This document shows, in pieces, positions 1-5,488 of a DNA stretch of 7,190 bases. The position numbers and the translations under genes are program-made. Position 1 is the first letter of the stretch; the number at the start of each line of letters is the position of its first letter. Source of the stretch: DATAEK01 sp036258055 (GTDB taxonomy: Bacteria > Acidobacteriota > Vicinamibacteria > Vicinamibacterales > 2-12-FULL-66-21); contig DATAEK010000214.1 of assembly GCA_036258055.1 (NCBI GenBank), positions 1 through 7,190 on the forward strand, read 5' to 3'. A model generated the notes under the pieces. That model did no database searches and was not told where the DNA came from. It saw only the letters and a program-made list of their open reading frames with translations.

Positions 1-1349
1 AGGGCCTCCTTGAACGCGTTCTCCGCTTTGACCCAGTCGCGCTCGTACGTGTACACCCAGGCCATTGCCGAGTGCGCGGCCGCCAGCAGCGGATCGAGCT
101 GCAGGGCCTTGACGGCCGCCGGGCGCATGACTGGAAAGGCCTTGTCGAACGAAATTCCGCGGTAGGGAAACGACCAGAACACGTACGCGGTGGCAAGACC
201 GGCGTACGCGGGCGCGAAGCAGCGATCCCTGGCAATCGCACGCTCGAATAGTTCGGCGGCGAGCTGCGCGCTCGGCATGCCCCGGCGGTCGAGCAGCGCG
301 TGTCCTCTGACGCACATCTCGTAGGTGTCGAGATTGATGTCGTCGCGCTGCCGCTCCTCGCCCCGCCGCGTGTCGTTCGATCGAGTCTCTGGCGCCACGA
401 GATCGGCACCCAACGCCTCGGCACTCTCGTAGCGTCCCTCCGGACGTGGTTCGATCGCGCGCTCGATTGCTCTCAGGTACAGCGGAATCCCTGACGACAG
501 CGCGGCCAACGAGCGACGTTCACCGTGGTCGTGCGCGTCGCGCAGAGACGCGAGGTCGGCGCCGGTGACCGGATACGAGCCAGTCAGGAGAAAGAACAAC
601 AGAACGCCAATGCTGTAGATGTCGGACCGTATCGATGGACTCCCGGTACCGGTCAGCACTTCGGGCGCGACGTAGAGGGGTGTGCCCGCGACATCTGCCG
701 CGGACGTCAGGCTGCGGTCGCGACCCGAACCGAAGTCCATGAGGACCACGCGTCCGTCGCGAGCCATCATCACGTTCTGCGCCTTGATGTCGAGATGAAG
801 GAGCCCGGCGGAGTGCACGGCGGCGACGGCACTGCAGAGGGTGCGGCCGATCGCTGCGACTTCACGCGCCGAGAAACGTCGACGATCCGTCACCACGAGC
901 TGATGCAGCGTGCGGCCGTCGACGTACTCCATCCATAAACCGACGCATTCGGCGATCCGCTCTGCACCGTGGATCGTGACGACGTTGGGGTGACGGACAC
1001 GGGCGAGCAACCGGCCTTCCTGGATGATCGAGGTGTCGCCCGGACCGGAGCACGCCGAATCGACCGGCAGCAGCTTGAGAGCGACTTCGCGATCGAGGCG
1101 CGAGTCCCAGGCGCGGTAGACGTCGCCGAACGCCCCGCGGCCGATGCGCTCGAGCAGCCGGAGCGGTCCCCAGGTGACCGGCGCGTCGGCGCGACGCGCG
1201 TCGACAATCGCCGCGATCGCCTTCAGATGCCGAACCACGGCCCGGTCGTCGGGCGCGGCACTCGATTCGGCCGCATCCCAGTCGACTGAGACACCGTCCA
1301 GGATCGCCCCCGCCAGATCTCCCAGCGGCACGTCGTCGTCACCGCTCAC
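1..1349 (-). CDS. Ser/Thr protein kinase with C-terminal TPR region (3' end beyond the window)
   Basis: The frame is open for 449 codons from a GTG at 1349 to the left edge, so the C-terminus is missing. The product is a Hanks-type kinase that should phosphorylate Ser/Thr on protein partners. Visible elements: an N-terminal extension (about 1-60); glycine loop GRGAFGDV (70-77); ATP-binding Lys92 in VALK; helix-C Glu111; catalytic loop HLDIKAQN (185-192, Asp187); DFG (205-207); APE (228-230); SDIYSIG (242-248). From about 340 onward the sequence is TPR-like (YAGLATAYVFW, LDPLLAAAHSAMAWVY). Two oddities: the HRD arginine is Leu186, and the linker 315-340 is charged with no membrane helix, although kinases of this type usually have one there. 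The start is supported by a good ribosome binding site and an 11-base overlap with the upstream sigma factor gene, which implies translational coupling. The kinase assignment is secure; its substrate is unknown, though the sigma factor is the obvious candidate. Confidence 0.93.
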   Translation of the reverse strand, partial: MSGDDDVPLGDLAGAILDGVSVDWDAAESSAAPDDRAVVRHLKAIAAIVDARRADAPVTWGPLRLLERIGRGAFGDVYRAWDSRLDREVALKLLPVDSACSGPGDTSIIQEGRLLARVRHPNVVTIHGAERIAECVGLWMEYVDGRTLHQLVVTDRRRFSAREVAAIGRTLCSAVAAVHSAGLLHLDIKAQNVMMARDGRVVLMDFGSGRDRSLTSAADVAGTPLYVAPEVLTGTGSPSIRSDIYSIGVLLFFLLTGSYPVTGADLASLRDAHDHGERRSLAALSSGIPLYLRAIERAIEPRPEGRYESAEALGADLVAPETRSNDTRRGEERQRDDINLDTYEMCVRGHALLDRRGMPSAQLAAELFERAIARDRCFAPAYAGLATAYVFWSFPYRGISFDKAFPVMRPAAVKALQLDPLLAAAHSAMAWVYTYERDWVKAENAFKEA

Positions 1350-1944
1350 GTTGCATCTCCCGGGCGAGTCGAACGAGTGCGCGCTGCGCTGCCTTGCGGG
1401 CGGCATCGGCCGTGGGCTTCTCGAGCGCCAACGCCAGCTCGCCGTAACTCAAGCCCAGCTCGACGCGTCCGATGACCGCCTCGCGCTCCTCCGGCGTCAG
1501 GCGCGTCAGCGCCTCCTCGTATGCCGCCATCGTCTCTGCCCCGACGGCGTCCTGGACCGGCGAACGCTGGGAGAGAGCGTCATCGCCGAGATCCACTCTG
1601 CCGGGAGTGCGGGCCTGCCGACGCAGCTCGTCGCGCATGCGGTTCATGACCGCCTGTCGCAAATACGCCTGAAGCGCACCCGGGTGACGCGACTCGAATC
1701 CGTCCAGCCGCTTCAGTGTCTGGAGAAGGGCATCCTGCACGAGATCGTCGGTATCTGTCAGATCGCGCGCCCACCCGGGCAGCCTGCCCTGGGCAAACCG
1801 CTGCAGCGGCGCGAGATGGCGGGCGAAGAGTTGCTCGATTGCGGAGGGGTCGCCCTGACGCGCGCGCAGCAGGAGTTCAACGGTCGTTTCGACCGCCACT
1901 TCCGGCTGTCCCGAATCGGGCGCGCCGGTCCGATCCTCAGGCAT
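1339..1944 (-). CDS. ECF-type RNA polymerase sigma factor
   Basis: A 201-residue protein of the usual ECF size, with sigma regions 2 and 4 only. Region 2 spans about 35-112: LFARHLAPLQRFAQGRL is followed by the core-polymerase-binding segment DTDDLVQDALLQTLKRL (64-80) and the promoter-melting/-10 helices AYLRQAVMNRMRDELRRQAR (93-112). An acidic linker leads to region 4 (about 141-196), with LTPEEREAV and a helix-turn-helix around GLSYGELALALEKPTADAARK that should read the -35 element. I chose the ATG at 1944; an in-frame GTG at 1980 would add 12 residues, and neither start has a strong ribosome binding site. No anti-sigma factor is adjacent. The overlapping gene is a kinase, a pairing known for ECF groups in which the kinase controls sigma activity (EcfP/PknT in Vibrio is the characterised precedent). 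Its target promoters are unknown; see the shared element at 1988 and 4338. Confidence 0.92.
   Translation of the reverse strand: MPEDRTGAPDSGQPEVAVETTVELLLRARQGDPSAIEQLFARHLAPLQRFAQGRLPGWARDLTDTDDLVQDALLQTLKRLDGFESRHPGALQAYLRQAVMNRMRDELRRQARTPGRVDLGDDALSQRSPVQDAVGAETMAAYEEALTRLTPEEREAVIGRVELGLSYGELALALEKPTADAARKAAQRALVRLAREMQRER
1356..1361 (-). promoter_or_regulatory. Ribosome binding site of the kinase gene
   Basis: On the minus strand GGGAGA lies 6 bases before the GTG at 1349, inside the last codons of the sigma factor gene. It decides the kinase start and supports coupled translation of the two genes. Confidence 0.6.
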
Positions 1945-1960
1945 GTCTGAATCCCCGGGT

Positions 1961-1966
1961 ATTTTA
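1961..1966 (-). promoter_or_regulatory. Possible -10 element of the sigma factor-kinase operon
   Basis: The minus strand reads TAAAAT here, an AT-rich island in GC-rich surroundings, 16 bases before the ATG at 1944. No convincing -35 hexamer lies 16-18 bases further upstream, so this is a weak candidate. If real, it excludes the GTG start at 1980. Confidence 0.2.
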
Positions 1967-1984
1967 AGGGCTTCCCGCACACTG

Positions 1985-2045
1985 GCCGTCCGATTTCGCC
2001 GACCGGAATCGTTATGAGGAGTGAAGGCTCACACCGAGCACCGAC
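1985..2045 (+). repeat. Promoter-leader repeat, copy 1
   Basis: This stretch aligns without gaps to 4335-4395 with 46 of 61 positions identical by hand count. The longest identical blocks are GTCCGATTT, ATCGTTAT and TCACACCG. Each copy sits directly upstream of, or overlaps, the start of a gene for an exported protein. It is either a duplicated 5' region or two sites conserved by shared regulation. Confidence 0.7.
1988..2015 (+). promoter_or_regulatory. Candidate ECF-sigma promoter of the hydrolase gene
   Basis: GTCCGA (1988-1993), a 16-base spacer and CGTTAT (2010-2015) have the layout of ECF promoters, which often carry a CGT-containing -10 box and 16-17 base spacing (sigma W is a known example). 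The same two boxes at the same spacing recur at 4338-4365. A transcript starting near 2022 would have a leader of about 40 bases. The link to the divergently encoded sigma factor is inference from proximity and repetition. Confidence 0.45.
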
Positions 2046-2052
2046 CATCGAC

Positions 2053-2057
2053 AGGAG
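2053..2057 (+). promoter_or_regulatory. Ribosome binding site of the hydrolase gene
   Basis: AGGAG lies 6 bases before the ATG at 2064, near-consensus sequence and spacing, and fixes the start of the hydrolase. Confidence 0.75.
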
Positions 2058-2063
2058 ATCCCC

Positions 2064-4244
2064 ATGAGCAGGGTCAAACCGCTGTTCATCGTGCCGGCTG
2101 CATGCGTAATCCTCTCCGCCATGGCGTCCGCCCCTGGGGTCTTGAAAGCCGGCAGTCGTCAGGCCAACGGTGTTCACGCACTCTTCGATCTCGATCAGCG
2201 GGAGACAGGGCCCTTCCCGACGAACATCTTCACGGTTGCCGATCCCGAACACAAAACCGGACGCAGAGTGAACCTTCCTTACCCAGACTGTGCGGTTCGT
2301 GTATCCGACTGCGAAGACGTCGACGTCATCAACACGCTCGACGGGTTCGGACTGCAGCCTCGCGTCTCGATCCCCTTCGACGGCCCGATCGATCCGGACT
2401 CCGTGAGCTCGGATTCCGTCTTCCTGCTCGATCTGAACGCCGGCTCGAAGATCGGCGTCAACCAGGTCGTCTGGGACCCCGCGACCCTGACCCTGCACGT
2501 CGAATCCGATGCGCTCCTCGACCAGCATGCACGCTATGGGGTCATCGTCACGAACCGGGTGGTCGACGCCGCCGGAGCGCCGGTGCAGACGACGCACGAC
2601 TTCCTTACGTATCCATCCAACGAGAGGACGCCGCACTGGTACAAGAAGGACCTGGACGACGCGATCCGCGCGGCGTTCGACGTGGGAGTGCAGCGTCACG
2701 AAATCGTCGCCGCGAGCGTGTTCACGACGATGAGCATCACTCCTGTGATGGAGCGTCTTCGAGACGAGGTGAAGGCGGGCACCCCGGCGCCCGCGAACTT
2801 CTTGCTCGGGCCCGCGGGCGAGCGTACCGCGTTCAGCCTCGCCGCCCTGTCGTCGATCCAGTCGCGGCCGCAGACCGGCGTGAACCCAGTCGCGTTGGCG
2901 GACCCCATGGCCCTAGACCTGGCGACCCTCAAGGTTGTGCCCGGTTCGATCCAGACGATCGCGTACGGCTCGTTCGAGTCCCCTCAGTACCTGACGCGCC
3001 CTGACGCAATCCTCCCTTCTGTGGGCACGCTCGCGGAGACGCCGCCGTTGCAGGGCTACGAGACGGTCTATCTCACGGTTCTCCTCCCGTCCGGCATGAG
3101 GCCCGCCGGGGGCTGGCCCGTTGCGATCGTCGCCGCGCCGGCAGGGACCAGCCGCAACGTCGGCACGCATCTCCTCGCCGCATTCAACGCGGCGCAGGGC
3201 ATCGCGACGATCGGCATCACGTCGCCGGGTAGCGGCTTCGGCCCGGAGAGCACGCTGACGGTGAACTTGACCGCCGGAGGATCCCTCACATTCCGGGAGG
3301 GAGGCCGCTCGTACGATCAGGACAGCAACAACGCAATCGGGGCTGCGGAGGGCTCCACGGCCGCGCGTCCGTTCACCTGGACCGTCGGTGATCGCGACAC
3401 GAGCCGTCAGGCTGCGGTGGATTTGCTGCAGCTCGTTCGCGTCATTCAGGTGGGAGTCGATGTCGACGGTGACGGCTCGATGGACCTCGATCCGAATCGG
3501 ATCTACTTCACGGGCATCTCAGGCGGAAGCGGATACGGCACCATCTTCCTAGCCCTCGAGCCCGACGTGCACGTCGCTCTGCTCCGACCCGCCGGCATGT
3601 CGCCCGAGCACGGTCGCTGGGCACCCGCTCGGCGTGCCAACTTCCTCGGGACCCAGCTTGCGGCGAGGATTCCCTCGCTCATCAACCCACCCGGGCTCAC
3701 GGCCATCGACGGTGTCGCAGTCGGCGCGCCCCGTTTCGATGAGAACAAGCCGCTGCGCGATCGTCCAAGTGTGACCAACACCGTCGACGGCGCCATGGCG
3801 ATCCAGGAGGCCTTCGAGCTGCACGAATGGGGTCAGCAGGCAGGTCAGAGCCCGATCCCGTGGGCGCAGTATCTCCGCAAGGCGCCCCTCACCGGCGTCG
3901 AGCCAAAGGCCGTGCTGCTCCAGTTCGCGACGGCGGATCAGCAGGCCGTGAATCCGGGCAACCTGGCGTTCATGCGGGCCGGGGACCTTTTCAGCGCTGC
4001 GACCCTTTATCGTCACGACCTGGCGTTCGCCATCGACCCGACGATACCCAAGAACCCACACATGGCTCCTTACTTGGTGACGAGCCCGAACGCCCTGTTC
4101 CGCTCCGTCGCGCGCGGTCTCCAGACTCAGATGGCCACGTTCTTCGCCTCGCACGGCACGATCGTCGTCACGCCGTCTCCGGCTGGCCTGTTCGAGGTGC
4201 CCGTCCAGGGCCCGCTGGTCGAGGACCTGAACTTCATCCGGTAG
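2064..4244 (+). CDS. Secreted alpha/beta-hydrolase, bacterial lipase/esterase-like, with N-terminal Ig-like domain
   Basis: A 726-residue protein with a Sec signal peptide (basic start, hydrophobic 7-23, possible cleavage after ASA at 21-23). Residues about 40-185 resemble the N-terminal domain of bacterial extracellular lipases: NTLDGFG (90-96), then a Big_5-like Ig fold with IPFDGPIDPDSV (103-114) and a strand ending VTNRVVDAAG. The catalytic part has a strand VAIVAAPAG (353-361), a calcium-loop-like DVDGDGSMD (466-474), and the nucleophile elbow GISGG (484-488, Ser486). Asp625 (FATADQQ) and His666 (NPHMAPY) are plausible partners for the triad. It probably cleaves an ester outside the cytoplasm; the substrate cannot be read from sequence. 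It is a single-gene unit with its own promoter copy, divergent from the sigma factor gene. A carboxylesterase or acyltransferase of the same fold is the alternative. The fold is likely; the triad beyond Ser486 is inference. Confidence 0.8.
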   Translation: MSRVKPLFIVPAACVILSAMASAPGVLKAGSRQANGVHALFDLDQRETGPFPTNIFTVADPEHKTGRRVNLPYPDCAVRVSDCEDVDVINTLDGFGLQPRVSIPFDGPIDPDSVSSDSVFLLDLNAGSKIGVNQVVWDPATLTLHVESDALLDQHARYGVIVTNRVVDAAGAPVQTTHDFLTYPSNERTPHWYKKDLDDAIRAAFDVGVQRHEIVAASVFTTMSITPVMERLRDEVKAGTPAPANFLLGPAGERTAFSLAALSSIQSRPQTGVNPVALADPMALDLATLKVVPGSIQTIAYGSFESPQYLTRPDAILPSVGTLAETPPLQGYETVYLTVLLPSGMRPAGGWPVAIVAAPAGTSRNVGTHLLAAFNAAQGIATIGITSPGSGFGPESTLTVNLTAGGSLTFREGGRSYDQDSNNAIGAAEGSTAARPFTWTVGDRDTSRQAAVDLLQLVRVIQVGVDVDGDGSMDLDPNRIYFTGISGGSGYGTIFLALEPDVHVALLRPAGMSPEHGRWAPARRANFLGTQLAARIPSLINPPGLTAIDGVAVGAPRFDENKPLRDRPSVTNTVDGAMAIQEAFELHEWGQQAGQSPIPWAQYLRKAPLTGVEPKAVLLQFATADQQAVNPGNLAFMRAGDLFSAATLYRHDLAFAIDPTIPKNPHMAPYLVTSPNALFRSVARGLQTQMATFFASHGTIVVTPSPAGLFEVPVQGPLVEDLNFIR

Positions 4245-4337
4245 CGCTGGACGATCATGGACGAGGGTTGGAGCATCCGGGAGATCTGACACGTTTCAGT
4301 GGGCAACACGGCCGTGCGCTGGCAGCCCTCGACAGCA

Positions 4338-4365
4338 GTCCGATTTGGCTAGTCGGGATCGTTAT
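4338..4365 (+). promoter_or_regulatory. Candidate ECF-sigma promoter of the lipoprotein-hydrolase operon
   Basis: GTCCGA (4338-4343), 16 bases, CGTTAT (4360-4365), identical in both boxes and spacing to 1988-2015. A transcript starting near 4372 would have a short leader of about 14 bases carrying the AGAAGG ribosome binding site. The interval from the end of the previous gene (4245) to this point shows no other feature apart from a 10-base palindrome. Confidence 0.45.
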
Positions 4366-4372
4366 CAGGAAT

Positions 4373-4378
4373 AGAAGG
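4373..4378 (+). promoter_or_regulatory. Ribosome binding site of the lipoprotein gene
   Basis: AGAAGG lies 7 bases before the GTG at 4386. No other in-frame ATG, GTG or TTG occurs before the hydrophobic signal segment, so this start is well supported. Confidence 0.55.
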
Positions 4379-4385
4379 TCACACC

Positions 4386-5483
4386 GTGCAGCGACTCGAG
4401 CGGCAAGCCACGCATGGGCGGGCGCTCATCCGATCGGCTGCCCTTATCGCGTCGTCGTTCGCCGTGGTCTCGGTGGCATTTACGGTCTCGTGCAACCGCA
4501 CGCCGCCGACGGGGCCGTCGCAGCCGCCGTTCATCACGCGCCTCGACTTGATCGCGCCGCGATCGCTGGCGCCCGGTGCGACCGTCCAACTCCGTCTCAT
4601 CGCCCATCAGTCGGACGGCTCGACGCAGGACATTACCGCCACGGCCAGCTTCTCGAGTCAGTCGCGTGACGTCATCGATATCTCGCCGACCGGCGTCGCG
4701 ACGGCGGTCAAGCTCGGGGAATCGTTCGTCTCTGCCCGCGCTCAGAACGGGACCGCCAACGTGACTTCTGAGATCGTCGTGGTCCCGGACGGAACCTTTC
4801 GCGTCCTGGGACAGGTTGTCGAAGACGACGTGTCCCGCGTGCCGATTGGTGACGTGCGCGTCGAGGCCGAGAGCGTGCCGATAGCGCTCACCGACATCGA
4901 TGGCCGCTACCGCCTTTATGGCGTTCCTGGAAACGGCCGCCTGCGCTTCAGCAAGACCGGCTACATCACCAGGGAAGTGACGCTCGCGATCTCGGATCAC
5001 CACATCGAGAACGTGGCTCTGACGACAGCCAGCCCTCGCCTCGATGTATCCGGTCAGTTTCAGTTGTCCATCGAGGCGCCGGAGTGCCGCGGGCAGATTC
5101 CCGACGCGCTTCTCTCGCGGCGGTACGACGCGGCGATCACGCAAAGCCACGGAGAGATTCGAGGGGTGCTGAGCGGCGCCAACTTCGCCCCTGGCCGGTT
5201 CGGGGGCCTGACGAACGTCTTCTCAGGCTTGGTGGAGCCGTCGCAGGTCGTCCTGCGCTTCTACTACTACGGCACCTACTACGAAAACGCCAGCTTGATC
5301 GAGATCGTCTACGGCACGACTCAGTTCGTGGTGCACGGCGAGGCTCGACTGACTCCCGTGGGCCCGAACTATCAAGGCACGATGGAGGGCTATCTCCTTG
5401 TCTTTCCTGGCAACGCGTTCTATAGCGGCCCGCCGGACGCGGTGTGCACGGCGAAGTCCCTCCGAGTGGCGCTCACCCGCTGA
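4386..5483 (+). CDS. Putative lipoprotein: Big_2-like domain, carboxypeptidase-regulatory-like domain, unrecognised beta-rich C-terminus
   Basis: A 365-residue exported protein. A basic start (1-16) precedes a hydrophobic segment (17-35) ending FTVSC; Cys36 fits a loose lipobox (Thr at -3 is not ideal), so lipid anchoring is likely. A Pro-rich linker leads to a Big_2-like Ig domain (about 50-133): ITRLDLIAP, LAPGATVQL, then DISPTGVATAV and GESFVSARAQNG, a typical strand pattern. A carboxypeptidase-regulatory-like domain follows (about 137-213): VLGQVVEDDVSRVPIGDVRV, TDIDGRYRLYGVP, FSKTGYITREV. The last 145 residues are beta-rich and aromatic (RFYYYGTYY, 291-299), with Cys234 and Cys354 possibly bridging the two ends. 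I recall similar C-terminal domains in other Acidobacteriota but cannot name a family. No catalytic motif is seen; a binding or adhesion role at the cell surface is inferred. It starts with GTG, has its own promoter copy, and probably shares an operon with the next gene. Confidence 0.8.
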   Translation: MQRLERQATHGRALIRSAALIASSFAVVSVAFTVSCNRTPPTGPSQPPFITRLDLIAPRSLAPGATVQLRLIAHQSDGSTQDITATASFSSQSRDVIDISPTGVATAVKLGESFVSARAQNGTANVTSEIVVVPDGTFRVLGQVVEDDVSRVPIGDVRVEAESVPIALTDIDGRYRLYGVPGNGRLRFSKTGYITREVTLAISDHHIENVALTTASPRLDVSGQFQLSIEAPECRGQIPDALLSRRYDAAITQSHGEIRGVLSGANFAPGRFGGLTNVFSGLVEPSQVVLRFYYYGTYYENASLIEIVYGTTQFVVHGEARLTPVGPNYQGTMEGYLLVFPGNAFYSGPPDAVCTAKSLRVALTR

Positions 5484-5488
5484 CCGTC

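Larger units (their letters stand above)
4335..4395 (+). repeat. Promoter-leader repeat, copy 2
   Basis: Second copy of the element at 1985-2045, at a constant offset of 2350. In this copy a GTG at 4386 is the start codon of the lipoprotein gene; the equivalent triplet in copy 1 is GAG, so only this copy initiates translation within the repeat. Confidence 0.7.

Noticed and set aside
1758..2699. Open frame of about 313 codons on the minus strand crossing the divergent intergenic region
   Set aside because: It runs antisense to the hydrolase and then out of frame through the sigma factor gene, spans both promoters, and has no recognisable domain; it is a GC-rich shadow.
2021..3004. Open frame of about 327 codons on the plus strand inside the hydrolase gene
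   Set aside because: Arg-rich composition typical of a shifted frame, and the overlapping frame encodes a clear signal peptide and hydrolase.
4307..4316. Perfect 10-base palindrome CACGGCCGTG after the hydrolase gene, considered as a terminator or operator
   Set aside because: No loop, no T-run, and such short palindromes are expected by chance in GC-rich DNA.
4414..4416. ATG at the position equivalent (offset 2350) to the hydrolase start, considered as the lipoprotein start
   Set aside because: It is out of frame with the lipoprotein, and the alignment has already faded by this point, so the coincidence is not meaningful.
4365..5150. Open frame of about 261 codons on the minus strand opposite the lipoprotein gene
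   Set aside because: Antisense shadow with Arg/Asp-rich composition and no motif; the plus strand has a signal sequence and two recognisable domains.
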